Positions 1 to 8,434 are shown, counted from the stretch's first letter. The stretch is 64,000 bases of DNA from Rubrobacter aplysinae (GCF_001029505.1 NZ_LEKH01000005.1:141891-205890); one strand, 5' to 3'. The notes: generated by a model not told the origin, from the sequence alone. Program-made: numbers and translations.

Positions 1-1217
1 TAGACCCCATCCGGGACGAGCTGGACGACCTGAAAATCTTTATAAGCCTGGATGAGGATAACGGAGAGCACGAAGGCTGGGAGCCGTACGAGCGCCTGAC
101 CTCCGGAGCGTCGGACGCTTTCACCACCGAGGACACCGCCGCCTCCGAGGGAGCCCTGATGCTTTACACCTCGGGCACGACGTCCAACCCCAAGGGCGTG
201 TGGCACACGCACGGCTATACCCACGCAAAGCGGGTCGAGGCTTACTACTGGCTGGATCTCTGGGAGGACGACCGGCTGTGGTGCACCTCGGGCACCGGCT
301 GGGCAAAGAGCATCTGGAACGTGTTTCTCGGCCCCTGGAGCCACGGCGTCGAGCTATTCGTGCACGAGGGCGGCTTCGACCCCGCCGAGCGGCTGCGCCT
401 GATCGAACGCTACGGGATCACGGTCCTGTGCCAGGCTCCGACCGAGTACCGGCTGCTCGCGAACTCCCCCGAGCTAGAGAACGCCGACCTCTCGAACATC
501 CGGCACGCCGTGAGCGCCGGGGAGCCGCTGAACGCGGCGGTGGTCGAGCGTTTCCGGGAGCTGCACGGCCTGACCATCTACGACGGCTACGGCCAGACCG
601 AGAACACCCTGCTCGTCGGCAACTTCCCCGGCATGGAGGTAAAGCCCGGCTCGATGGGCAAGCCGCTGCCGGGCTGCGACGTGAGGATAATAGACGACAA
701 CGCCGAGGAGACCCCGCCGGACGAGCCCGGTGACATCGCGCTACGTCCCGACATCCCGGCGATGTTCGCGGAGTACTACGAACAGCCCGACGCCACCGAA
801 GCCACCCGCCGGGGCGAGTTCTACGTGACCGGCGACCGGGCCGTGCGCGACGAGGACGGCTACCTGTGGTTCATGAGCCGGGCGGACGACGTGATCCTCT
901 CCGCCGGCTACCGCATCGGCCCGTTCGAGGTCGAGAGCGCGCTCATAGAGCATCCGGGGGTGGTAGAGAGCGCGGCGGTGGCCTCCCCGGAGGCCGACCG
1001 GGGCAGCGTGGTAAAAGCATTCGTCGTGCTCGCCTCCGGCTACGAAGGCTCCGACGAGCTGGTCACCGAGCTACAGGATCACTGCAAGAGCGTCACCGCG
1101 CCGTACAAGTACCCGCGCCGCGTCGAGTTCGTGCAGGAGCTGCCAAAGACGGCCAGCGGCAAGATCCGGCGCGTCGAGCTCCGCGACCACGAGACGACCG
1201 GACAGACGGCCGGTTAG
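1..1217 (+). CDS. Acyl-CoA synthetase (AMP-forming), C-terminal part
   Basis: The reading frame is open from base 3, so the gene starts outside the window. The product activates a carboxylic acid with ATP and joins it to CoA. The AMP-binding P-loop YTSGTTSNPKGV is at 162-197, followed by the YGQTE adenylate motif and the GDRAVRDEDGYLWF hinge region. The C-terminal PKTASGKIRR motif carries the catalytic lysine of the family. The sequence is closest to acetyl- or medium-chain acyl-CoA synthetases (about 540 residues); roughly 400 are visible. The substrate cannot be read from sequence. It lies beside the monooxygenase region, so it could serve acids made from oxidised alkanes, but nothing links them directly. 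Confidence 0.85.
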   Translation, partial: DPIRDELDDLKIFISLDEDNGEHEGWEPYERLTSGASDAFTTEDTAASEGALMLYTSGTTSNPKGVWHTHGYTHAKRVEAYYWLDLWEDDRLWCTSGTGWAKSIWNVFLGPWSHGVELFVHEGGFDPAERLRLIERYGITVLCQAPTEYRLLANSPELENADLSNIRHAVSAGEPLNAAVVERFRELHGLTIYDGYGQTENTLLVGNFPGMEVKPGSMGKPLPGCDVRIIDDNAEETPPDEPGDIALRPDIPAMFAEYYEQPDATEATRRGEFYVTGDRAVRDEDGYLWFMSRADDVILSAGYRIGPFEVESALIEHPGVVESAAVASPEADRGSVVKAFVVLASGYEGSDELVTELQDHCKSVTAPYKYPRRVEFVQELPKTASGKIRRVELRDHETTGQTAG

Positions 1218-1263
1218 ACCACCCGGAGCCGTGTCCGACCGAGCTGAACCGAGCTGAACCGAC

Positions 1264-1683
1264 CTAGCCGATATCGAACCCGCCAGGCATCTCCCGGGCC
1301 GCGAAAAGGTACGGGAACTCCCGGCGGGCCTCCTCCTCGGTGAACATCCCGATATAGCCCTCATCCTCTACGGTGGGCGCGATCCAGTACGAGCTCTCTC
1401 CCTCCGCGCCGTCCCACTCCCGGACCTGCACCCGGTAGCCTTCTTCGCCAGCGCGGGTAAACCGGTGCAGGATAAAGGAGATCCCTCCTTCGGAGCCGCC
1501 GCGGCCGACTTGCAGGTAGTCGCTTTGGGCGCCGTCAGGTTCGGACTCTACACTCCCGGCTACTCCGCCCAGAAACTCCCCCCACGACGACCACGCGCCT
1601 ACCCCATCGAACTCTCCGGCTCCAACTGGTTTGAATCCCAATGCTGTCCCCTCAGAAGCCACTACGCATCTGCAAGGACTCAT
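1264..1683 (-). CDS. Hypothetical protein, 139 aa
   Basis: I do not recognise this protein. It is acidic and soluble, with an aromatic-rich C-terminal half (SYWIAPTVEDEGYIG) and no membrane segment. The ATG is preceded by GGAG six bases upstream on the minus strand. The 3' end converges on the acyl-CoA synthetase, 46 bases away. Its start overlaps the next minus-strand frame (1652-1921) by 32 bases, so either the two are coupled or one is spurious. Base composition here is lower in GC than in the flanking metabolic genes. Confidence 0.5.
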   Translation of the reverse strand: MSPCRCVVASEGTALGFKPVGAGEFDGVGAWSSWGEFLGGVAGSVESEPDGAQSDYLQVGRGGSEGGISFILHRFTRAGEEGYRVQVREWDGAEGESSYWIAPTVEDEGYIGMFTEEEARREFPYLFAAREMPGGFDIG

Positions 1684-1921
1684 GATAGCTCCAGAAGCCG
1701 GTCTCTGGACGCACCAAGCTAGGCCAAGCTATAAATAGTGCTCCGGGTCCGTTCGCGGAGTAGGAACCGCTGCCTACCTCTATACGGCGGTGCCGCTTGG
1801 AGGGCATATCCAGGAACACGCTCAGGCCCAGTTCGGCCTGGACACCATACCCTGCTAACTTCATGGCTCTATGTCTTGAGGTAAAGACGGTCAGCACCTT
1901 TTTATTCCCACGCTCAACCAC
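1652..1921 (-). CDS. Hypothetical protein, 89 aa
   Basis: I do not recognise it. It starts at GTG with AAGGAG nine bases upstream. The N-terminal half is basic, and there is no clear domain. It overlaps the following hypothetical gene by 32 bases in a different frame. Support is limited to the ribosome site and the open frame, so this is a weak call. Confidence 0.35.
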   Translation of the reverse strand: MVERGNKKVLTVFTSRHRAMKLAGYGVQAELGLSVFLDMPSKRHRRIEVGSGSYSANGPGALFIAWPSLVRPETGFWSYHESLQMRSGF

Positions 1922-2101
1922 ATCACCCTGCTCCTTTTCCTCTATTCTAGGGGGGCCACGTTATCTACCGGACTCTACAGCTTCTAACGTTGCAACACGG
2001 TGACCTCTTGCAGAGCTTTGGAGAAATAGCGGTGGCTTTTGTTAACTTCGCTCTGGTTGTGACCCGGTGGTAGCTGGAATCGGGATTATGTTTCTCTGTC
2101 C

Positions 2102-2419
2102 CTATGAGTCTCTCTCCCCGGCGCGCCTCGCCACCTCTCGATCTATCTCTTCCCTAGCCTCGGGAGGCGGCCCCTGGACGGTTAGCACCGCACCCCAGGA
2201 CATGAACACCACCGGTTGCTCCAGGCCCGGCTTCACCTCCAACCCGTGAGCCCCGTAGCCTTCCAGGAGGAAAACCTCCGTCCTCGCCTCCGGCTCGCTC
2301 TTGACCGGCTTCGAGGGGTCTTCCGAGTCTGAATTAGGTCCGGACAGGTGGGAGATGAACACCCAGTATCCCACCCAGTCCGAGAGCACCGAGTTGCTTG
2401 AACCATTCTCTTGAGCCAT
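2102..2419 (-). CDS. Hypothetical protein, 105 aa
   Basis: I do not recognise it. The ATG has a strong GGGAGG site with proper spacing. The product is soluble and acidic in the middle (DSEDPSKPVKSEPEARTEV), with a short hydrophobic core near WVGYWVFISHL and a charged C-terminal helix. It lies 69 bases downstream of the chaperonin gene on the same strand and could be read through from it. No function can be assigned. Confidence 0.5.
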   Translation of the reverse strand: MAQENGSSNSVLSDWVGYWVFISHLSGPNSDSEDPSKPVKSEPEARTEVFLLEGYGAHGLEVKPGLEQPVVFMSWGAVLTVQGPPPEAREEIDREVARRAGERDS

Positions 2420-2487
2420 CTACGCCTCCCTACTTCGATGCGGGCTCTGTTGGGAGAGCCCGGCGGACTGTCCAAATCTACGTAGAG

Positions 2488-4128
2488 CTACATGAACTCC
2501 ATATTCATGCCGGCCCGGTTCACCTCCGCGGCTCCGGCTGCCGCTCCCCTCTCCGGCTGCACGGCCACGATGGCCTGCGTCGTGACGATGAGCCCGCCGA
2601 TCGAGGCCGCGTGCTGTAACGCGCTGCGCGCGACCATCGCAGGGTCAACCACTCCGGCCTCGATCAGGTCCTCGTACTCGCCGGTGAGGGCGTTATAGCC
2701 CACGTTCCCATCCCCGCCACGCACCCTCTCGGCCACGATGGAGCCGTCGGTCCCGGCGTTGTGGGCGATCTGGCGTACAGGCTCCTCCAGCGCCCGGTGG
2801 ATGATCTTGGCCCCCGTCAACTCGTCGCCGTCGAGCGAGGCGAGCATCTCTCCGACGGCCTTCTGGGCGTGCAGGAGCGCGACGCCGCCGCCCGGCACGA
2901 CACCTTCCGCCAGCGCGGCCCGCGTGGCCGAAAGCGCGTCCTCTACGCGGTGCTTCTTCTCCCTCATCTCCACCTCGGTGGCCGCGCCGACCCCGATAAC
3001 GGCGACGCCCCGGGAGAGCCTTGCGAGACGCTCCTGCAACTTCTCGCGGTCGAACTCCGCCGCCTCGACGGCGAGACGGTTCTTTATCTGATTCACGCGG
3101 GCCGCCACGGCTTCAGGGTCTCCGGCGCCGTCCACGAGAGTAGTGCCGTTCTTGGTAATCACCACACGCCCGGCACGGCCTAGCTGGTCCATGCGGATGT
3201 TTTCGAGTTCGAGGCCGCGCTCGTCGGTTATAACCTCGCCGCCGGTCAGGATGGCGATGTCCTCCAGCATCCTCTTGCGCCGCTCTCCGAATCCGGGAGC
3301 CCGGATCGCAACGGCGTCGAAAGTGTCACGCGTCTTGTTCGTGATCAGGAGCGAGAGCGCCTCGCCCTCGACGTCCTCGGCCATGACGAGCAGCGACTCG
3401 CCCGCTTGCCTCACCTCTTCGAAGATGCGCAGCACGTCCTGGAGGTTGCTGATCTTCTTGTCGGTCATCAGTATGTACGGGTCTTCCAGTACAGCCTCCA
3501 TATGCTCCTGATCCGTAACGAAGTGCGGTGAGATGTAGCCCTTGTCCAGGTGCATGCCCTCGGCAAAATCCAACTCCATGCCCAGGGTATTGCCCTCCTG
3601 GACGTTTACCATGCCATCCTTGCCGACCTGATCTATGGCGTCGGCGATGGTCTCGCCCACCTCCCGGGAGCGGGCGGAGATGGAGCCGATTCGCGCAACT
3701 TCCTCCCTGGTCGTGATCCCGGTCGCCAGGCTCCTTATCTCTTCAACAGCGGTATCCACGGCCTTCTCGATGCCGCCCCGGACGAGCACCGGATTCGCGC
3801 CGGCGGCCACGTTCCTGATGCCCTCGCGGACTATTACCTGCGCCAGAATGAGTGCGGTGGTCGTGCCGTCGCCGGCCACGTCGTTGGTCCTGGTCGCAGC
3901 CTCCAACACGAGCTGTACGCCCTGGTTCTCGAACACGTTGTCGAGCTCGATCTGGCGGGCTATGGTAACCCCGTCGTTGGTAATCAGCGGCGTCCCGAAC
4001 GTCATGTCCAGCACCGCGTACCGCCCCTTCGGCCCGAGCGTCCCCCTGACCGATCCCGCAAGTTTGTCCACACCGCGCCGCAGCGCCGCGCGGGCCTCGG
4101 TATCGTACGATAAATATTTGTGCGCCAC
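2488..4128 (-). CDS. groEL: GroEL-type chaperonin, likely dedicated to the diiron monooxygenase
   Basis: This is a 60-kDa chaperonin subunit (546 aa) that folds client proteins in an ATP-driven ring. Visible motifs are LGPKGR (about 31-36), the ATP-hydrolysis loop DVAGDGTTT (about 84-92) and the apical and intermediate domains. It has features of a paralogue rather than the housekeeping copy: the N-terminus MAHKYLSYDTEARAALRRG differs from usual GroEL, the C-terminus ends in GMNMEFM instead of the GGM tail, and no groES lies nearby. In mycobacteria and Gordonia a GroEL-like protein (MimG/PrmG) beside the monooxygenase is needed to make the active hydroxylase. The position here argues for the same job. 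The GTG start has GAGGAGG seven bases upstream. No CIRCE heat-shock operator is visible. Confidence 0.88.
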   Translation of the reverse strand: MAHKYLSYDTEARAALRRGVDKLAGSVRGTLGPKGRYAVLDMTFGTPLITNDGVTIARQIELDNVFENQGVQLVLEAATRTNDVAGDGTTTALILAQVIVREGIRNVAAGANPVLVRGGIEKAVDTAVEEIRSLATGITTREEVARIGSISARSREVGETIADAIDQVGKDGMVNVQEGNTLGMELDFAEGMHLDKGYISPHFVTDQEHMEAVLEDPYILMTDKKISNLQDVLRIFEEVRQAGESLLVMAEDVEGEALSLLITNKTRDTFDAVAIRAPGFGERRKRMLEDIAILTGGEVITDERGLELENIRMDQLGRAGRVVITKNGTTLVDGAGDPEAVAARVNQIKNRLAVEAAEFDREKLQERLARLSRGVAVIGVGAATEVEMREKKHRVEDALSATRAALAEGVVPGGGVALLHAQKAVGEMLASLDGDELTGAKIIHRALEEPVRQIAHNAGTDGSIVAERVRGGDGNVGYNALTGEYEDLIEAGVVDPAMVARSALQHAASIGGLIVTTQAIVAVQPERGAAAGAAEVNRAGMNMEFM

Positions 4129-4271
4129 CCCACGTCCTCCTCTAGTGGACTCTAGTGGCCGGCCCCCGGCCCTCTCTCACTCCTATTCTTCACCGGTACT
4201 TAGCCGCACCCCAACGGCCAATGCATGGTTCTTACGCTTCTTGCATTTGCAGTTTTAATGCTAGCAGAGCG

Positions 4272-4295
4272 GTATTGTTGGATAAAGCACAATAC
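4272..4295. promoter_or_regulatory. Inverted repeat upstream of groEL, possible weak copy of the prm operator
   Basis: Arms GTATTGT and ACAATAC are perfect 7-base inverted repeats separated by 10 bases. The left arm runs into TGTTGGATAAA, which matches TGTTGGAAAA of the prm sites at 8 to 9 positions. It lies about 148 bases upstream of groEL, similar to the distances of the clear copies. The remainder of 4129-4471 shows no gene. The link to the prm sites is inference. Confidence 0.35.
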
Positions 4296-4471
4296 GGATT
4301 AGATTTCCCTACAATGCGGGAAACATGCGCCCGGAGGCGGAGCGATAATGTAGTCTGATACGAACAGTTGATATAGGTTGAAAGCTGCTTCCGGTAGTGT
4401 GTATGGGTGAGCAAAACCAGTGGTAGTCAGTGGTAGTGGCTTTCTTTTTCCTCTGGCGAAAGGAGCGGTAG

Positions 4472-4774
4472 ATGTCCGAGGATTCCAGGGGCGAGTATCT
4501 CTCACCAAAGGAGTATAGCGAAAGTACCCTGAAAGCGGCCAGGATGTACCACCTGTGCGGCGAGGATGGAGATAGCTGGAGTTCCGTGGCGCTAGCCGTC
4601 TGCGCATTCGAGGGGCTACACACCAAGGATGGTTGGGAGTTCGTACTGACCAACCGCCGGGACATAGAAGACGTGGCCGAGCTCTTCGGGAAAGCCGGCT
4701 CCCCGGAAGAGTTCAGGGACGGTCTTATGGATCTCAAAGAGAAGGATCTGAAGCGTCGGATGGGCGTGGGATAG
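4472..4774 (+). CDS. Hypothetical protein, 100 aa
   Basis: I do not recognise it. The ATG follows AAAGGAG with good spacing. The product is soluble and charged and looks helical (SPKEYSESTLKAARMYHLC, then EEFRDGLMDLKEKDLKRRMG). Another small gene follows after nine bases, so the two probably form one transcript. The pair lies in a low-GC accessory stretch between groEL and the prm genes, on the opposite strand to both. Confidence 0.55.
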   Translation: MSEDSRGEYLSPKEYSESTLKAARMYHLCGEDGDSWSSVALAVCAFEGLHTKDGWEFVLTNRRDIEDVAELFGKAGSPEEFRDGLMDLKEKDLKRRMGVG

Positions 4775-4783
4775 CGAAGCGAC

Positions 4784-5032
4784 TTGCGCCCGGAAGAGAG
4801 CCAGGCTTCTGTGGTGCGGGCACTCACCAGGCTGGGATGGGAAGTACGGAAGACGCCAAGCGCGGTCATCGGCTCCCACGGCAAGCACTACGTGATGGTC
4901 AGCTTCGAGGGCGGGAAACCGTCGTCAATCATCATCTCCTACGTTGGGAAGGGCGGCGGCCTACTGAGCAGCAAGTGGCGGGGCTCGGAGCGTCTGCCCA
5001 CACCCCGGAAAGTCGTCGAGGCGCTCTCATAG
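4784..5032 (+). CDS. Hypothetical protein, 82 aa
   Basis: I do not recognise it. The assumed start is TTG with no good ribosome site; an internal GTG is possible, and translational coupling to the gene nine bases upstream is likely. The product is basic and soluble: RLGWEVRKTPSAVIGSHGKH, then a beta-rich part (YVMVSFEGGKPSSIIISYV) and a terminal helix. The GSH motif after a short helix recalls HicA-like small RNA-binding folds, but the match is too weak to name. Confidence 0.5.
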   Translation: MRPEESQASVVRALTRLGWEVRKTPSAVIGSHGKHYVMVSFEGGKPSSIIISYVGKGGGLLSSKWRGSERLPTPRKVVEALS

Positions 5033-5139
5033 CACCCTACGCGGGGCGGGGACCAGCAGAGAAGAACACGGATGCAGAATCTGTCCAGGGTAGGGACGAC
5101 GGAGCGCGAGAGAGATGCTGCTCGGGATGTCCGCGGAGC

Positions 5140-5485
5140 AGGAGATGAAATCCTCGGTGTCGGTACAGGGAGCGGCCTAGGTAAAGAAGTTCTTGCCGAC
5201 TAACTCGTTCTCACGACCACTAACTTCTCCTTCGGCGGCGTTATAGCGCAAAACTCTGCCGGAGTTTCTGCCGGAGTGATCTATCTCTACAGCAATAGTC
5301 ATAAAGGTTGAACCAGTGAGTAGAAGCCCAAAAACTCGAAGATCCCATAGGCACAGTCAGGCACCATGATCGCATCGGGGTCAATGTTTTTGATTTTCGC
5401 TGTATAGCTCCGAAGGTCAGCTCGTCTATCTCCGCCTCCCAATCTTAGCCAACTTATTCGCGGGGTTGTCGGAGTCGAACTTCAC
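5140..5485 (-). pseudogene. Decayed photoactive yellow protein (PYP) gene
   Basis: Three pieces on the minus strand match the PYP fold in order but not in one frame. First, VKFDSDNPANKLAKI, from GTG at 5483-5485, matches the N-terminal cap. Second, after a one-base shift, EIDELTFGAIQ follows. Third, after about 115 extra bases, VLRYNAAEGEVSGRENEL and VGKNFFT follow. The frame then hits TAG (5177-5179) where the family usually has an acidic residue, and continues with AAPCTDTEDF, which keeps the chromophore-binding cysteine (codon 5165-5167). Similarity then stops. In PYP the motifs YNAAEG, GR, GKNFF and APCTD are highly conserved. A GAG-to-TAG change, a frameshift, an insertion and loss of the C-terminal half indicate a dead gene. 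The comparison is from memory, not an alignment. Confidence 0.7.
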
Positions 5486-5538
5486 CAGTCTTTTATCTAG
5501 CCCCGGGGCTCCTCTATTTCTCTTAACCTTTACACGTA

Positions 5539-5572
5539 GAGGTGGGCGGCCTCTGAGAAGACCGCCCACCTC
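5539..5572 (-). terminator. Hairpin downstream of prmD
   Basis: GAGGTGGGCGG and CCGCCCACCTC form a perfect 11-bp stem around a 12-base loop, 29 bases past the prmD stop. No strong T-run follows. It probably ends the prmBCD transcript. Confidence 0.6.
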
Positions 5573-5600
5573 CAAAACGGGCCACGGCCTGGCGAAGCCT

Positions 5601-5954
5601 CTAAGATTCCGTGCCCGGCATCTTGTAGCCGAGCTCTTCGGCGGCATCCGCGGGATCCGCGAACAGCAAAACCCGATCGTCTTGCTTGATCATCTTGCCG
5701 TAGTGGGTGGAGGTCTCGACCTCGAAGTCCTCGGGTGAAAAATCGTCCTCGCCGAGCGCCTCGGCGATCTCGTCCATGTCGAACTCTAGTTTGTCGTTGG
5801 CGTCTATGCGGATCATGGCCGGATACTTGGTCACCTCCACGCCCGGCTTCTCGCCCATCACCTCAGCGATGATGTTGCCCTCGACGCTGGCGCTCATCGT
5901 GACACCGCACCTGTTCGACGAGGTGCGGTGATACTGTAGCTGTTCTTCGTTCAT
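5601..5954 (-). CDS. prmD: Propane/acetone monooxygenase coupling (regulatory) protein
   Basis: This is the small cofactor-free effector protein (117 aa) of the MmoB/DmpM family, which binds the hydroxylase and tunes electron transfer and oxygen activation. The fold signature is visible in NRCGVTMSASVEGNIIAEVM near residues 14-33 and in the conserved VTKYPAMIRIDANDKLEFD strand region. The C-terminal GYKMPG is typical for the PrmD/MimD branch. Its ATG overlaps the prmC stop by four bases (ATGA), which means translational coupling. It is the last gene of the prmBCD unit, and a hairpin follows. Confidence 0.92.
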   Translation of the reverse strand: MNEEQLQYHRTSSNRCGVTMSASVEGNIIAEVMGEKPGVEVTKYPAMIRIDANDKLEFDMDEIAEALGEDDFSPEDFEVETSTHYGKMIKQDDRVLLFADPADAAEELGYKMPGTES

Positions 5955-7078
5955 GCAGTCACCTCCCCGGGTACCGGCAGGCCAAGGTCAGAGAGGATTC
6001 CCTCGAACCTGTTCCTGACCTTCTCGAAGGACTCGTCGAAGCTCACCGGCTGCTGCTCGGGCTCGGACCAGATGGGCGCGAGCCCTCGGGCGGCGGCGAG
6101 GCTGTAGGGTACCCAGCGTTCGAGCCAATCTTGCATTAGCTGCCTGTTGTCCTCGCCGTAGACTGGGTCCTCTAGCATGTCCCGCATCATGTCCCTGGTG
6201 TAGGCCAGGTCGCGGTCGTTGAATTCCCTCTCGCCCACGCCTATTACCGACGGGGTGAGATAGTCGCCGTGGACGGGGGCGAACCGCATCACGAAGTGGC
6301 TGCGGAACAACTCACCGACGAGCGGCTCGAAAACGACGTTTGCGGCGAAGGTAGTCTCGGCCCAGTCCGTGGCGTTCATGATGCGCTCTACGTTCTCGCG
6401 CACGCCCTGCCAGGCGGGATCCTCCATCCAGGCGTCCTTGTGGGCCGTGCCATCGAACTTATCCGGGAACTGCTCGGAGAGCTCCAGATTGTACAGCAGT
6501 ATGTCCTGTGCGCTGCGCAGCTTGTGCATGCAGTTCACGGATATCGCGTTGTTATGCATGTTTGACATGGCTGCGCGCTGGGCCGGCATGAACACGTACA
6601 TCCCGAGGCCGTGATCGGCGTGGGCCCAGGTGGTCGCGTGCCGGGCCAGGATGTCGATCCAGCCGTCCTGCCAGTTCTCGAAGACGTTCTCGGACTTTGC
6701 GTTCTCGATGTTCTGGGTCACCTGGCGCACGGAGTTGGAGTTGTTGATGTAGTAGGTCCGCTCCCACTCCTCGTTGGGGTCGCGGAACCGGTGCCAGTCG
6801 GAGGACTTTATCTGTGTCCAGTCTGGATCGTAGCCTATGTCACCGTTGGCCCAGCCCAGGATCCAACCCTGCGTCAGGTACTTCTCCGGGTCGGGCTGTA
6901 CGTCTACCGTTACGTCCTCGTACCTGGTCGCACGCCTTTTTTGAGGCGTGAAGTAGTTGTACGTCCGGCTGTCGGAGCCCGCGAACACGGCGGCCCCCGC
7001 CTCGGCGTCCGTCAGCGTGATCGGGGGTATGCTCCTGGTCCCTCTGCCTGCCCCTTTGTTGATTGTCTCTTCGCTCAC
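5951..7078 (-). CDS. prmC: Propane/acetone monooxygenase hydroxylase small (beta) subunit
   Basis: This is the beta subunit of the (alpha-beta-gamma)2-like soluble diiron hydroxylase. It has the ferritin-like helical fold of the large subunit but lacks the iron ligands. Typical stretches are SRTYNYFTPQKRRATRYEDVT, the HADHGLGMYVFMPAQRAAMS helix and FEPLVGELFRSHFVMRFA. I chose the GTG at 7076-7078, because AAAGGAGG lies nine bases upstream. The TTG three codons earlier abuts that ribosome site directly and is unlikely. The length is about 375 aa, as in the family. It is separated from prmB by 187 bases with no visible terminator and overlaps prmD by four bases. Confidence 0.93.
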   Translation of the reverse strand: MSEETINKGAGRGTRSIPPITLTDAEAGAAVFAGSDSRTYNYFTPQKRRATRYEDVTVDVQPDPEKYLTQGWILGWANGDIGYDPDWTQIKSSDWHRFRDPNEEWERTYYINNSNSVRQVTQNIENAKSENVFENWQDGWIDILARHATTWAHADHGLGMYVFMPAQRAAMSNMHNNAISVNCMHKLRSAQDILLYNLELSEQFPDKFDGTAHKDAWMEDPAWQGVRENVERIMNATDWAETTFAANVVFEPLVGELFRSHFVMRFAPVHGDYLTPSVIGVGEREFNDRDLAYTRDMMRDMLEDPVYGEDNRQLMQDWLERWVPYSLAAARGLAPIWSEPEQQPVSFDESFEKVRNRFEGILSDLGLPVPGEVTA

Positions 7079-7265
7079 AGACAGCAACCTCCTTTCCCTG
7101 TTGACCGCTGTCCTGCGCTCTACGCGAGTTCGTACCGCGAATGCTTCCGGTCGGGCCTCACCTCCTTCCCGGTTTTATGATCCGTATCACTCAGGCCCCT
7201 ATCACCACATAGGCCCTCCCCCCTCTCTGCGGGCTCGTCGTGACTACGCATGTAACCCGATGGAC

Positions 7266-8363
7266 CTAGCCGGCTCTACCGGGAAAATCAGGGCCGCTCT
7301 CCTCTTTGGTAGCCGTCCCCTCTGCTTCGCCCGTGGTGGTGAACTTGTCATAGTAGATGCTCTCCTCATCCAGGCCCTTCCTCATGAGCACCGGGATGGC
7401 GGCGTCTATCATGGGCGGCGGACCGGCGAGGTACGCCTCTTTCCCATTCAGGGCTCCTTCGAGGCGCTGCACCACGTCCGTTATAAGGCCCGTCTCGCCC
7501 TCCCAGCCGTCTTCCGGGACAGCCTCGGAGAGCGCCGGTACGAACCGGAATCCTGGTATCCTCTCCTCTATCTCCTTCAGCTCGTCCAGGTAGAAGAGGT
7601 CTTGCGGTGTCCTGGCCCCGTAGTAGTAGGTTGCGCCGCGCTCGATGCCCTTTTCGGCCATGTGCCGCAGGATGGAGAGTATCGGGGCCATACCCGAACC
7701 GCCCCCGATAAATACCATGTCACCTTCGGACTTCTCGCGCAGCGTGAACATGCCGAACGGCACCTTCATCGCCATCCGATCCCCGACCGAGATACCATCC
7801 TCTCCCTCTTCCAGAAGACTGGAGAAGCGCCCGCCCGGGAAGACCTTGATAATGAACTCCGCCCGCTTGTCGGTCTCGGTTGTGTTCGCCATCGAGTAGG
7901 CCCGGTGGGTTTCGGTGCCGGGGATGTAGAGCTCGGCGTACTGCCCGGGGATGAAGGTCATCTCAGGCGGGTCGACAAGCTTCAAGACGAGACGCTTTAT
8001 ATCGTGGGTGAGGGACTCTATCTCCTCGACCTCCGTGTACACGAGCTGGATCGGTATCCCCGTGTCCAGCATCTCCTCGCGGAAACTGAGAAGCTCCACT
8101 TCGAGGTCGCTGTAGGCGTGGGATCGGCACAATAGAACGAATCCCTCGTCACTCTCGAATTCGTTTAGCGCGAAGGTGGAGTAGTCGTCCATCTCCAGAT
8201 CGCCGTCCAGCAGGAAGGACTTGCATGCCGAGCACTGCCCCTCCTTGCAACCGTGCATAAGCATCACACCCTGCCGGAAGGCTGCGTCCAGGATCGTCTC
8301 GTCCTCGTCTACCTCTATCTCTTTGCCAACCGGCTCAAAGTACACCTTGTGCTTGTTTCCCAT
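7266..8363 (-). CDS. prmB: Propane/acetone monooxygenase reductase
   Basis: This flavin and iron-sulfur reductase carries electrons from NAD(P)H to the hydroxylase. Domain order: a plant-type 2Fe-2S domain with Cys ligands in HGCKEGQCSACKSFLL and LLCRSHA, an FAD domain with RAYSMAN, then an NAD domain with GGGSGMAPI. I chose the ATG at 8361-8363, after a GGGGTGA site, because family members begin a few residues before the VYFEPVGKEIEV strand. A GTG at 8405 with AGGAAAGGA upstream would add 14 residues. It has its own upstream operator and a possible promoter, so prmBCD can be transcribed separately from prmA. Confidence 0.93.
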   Translation of the reverse strand: MGNKHKVYFEPVGKEIEVDEDETILDAAFRQGVMLMHGCKEGQCSACKSFLLDGDLEMDDYSTFALNEFESDEGFVLLCRSHAYSDLEVELLSFREEMLDTGIPIQLVYTEVEEIESLTHDIKRLVLKLVDPPEMTFIPGQYAELYIPGTETHRAYSMANTTETDKRAEFIIKVFPGGRFSSLLEEGEDGISVGDRMAMKVPFGMFTLREKSEGDMVFIGGGSGMAPILSILRHMAEKGIERGATYYYGARTPQDLFYLDELKEIEERIPGFRFVPALSEAVPEDGWEGETGLITDVVQRLEGALNGKEAYLAGPPPMIDAAIPVLMRKGLDEESIYYDKFTTTGEAEGTATKEESGPDFPGRAG

Positions 8364-8434
8364 TTTCACCCCAACTACGTTTGTAGTCCAAGAGCGACCC
8401 CTCACGGGCCGGTGTTTCCTTTCCTAATCAAGAT

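Noticed and set aside
2067..2249. 60-residue plus-strand frame
   Set aside because: It is the complement of the minus-strand gene 2102-2419, which has a strong ribosome site; the plus frame has none.
4129..4471. CIRCE heat-shock operator upstream of groEL
   Set aside because: The TTAGCACTC-N9-GAGTGCTAA pattern is not present; only an unrelated 7-base inverted repeat is seen.
5426..5647. 73-residue minus-strand frame overlapping the end of prmD
   Set aside because: Its last 20 residues belong to the PYP remnant and the upstream part runs through the prmD terminator and 3' end; it is not an intact gene.
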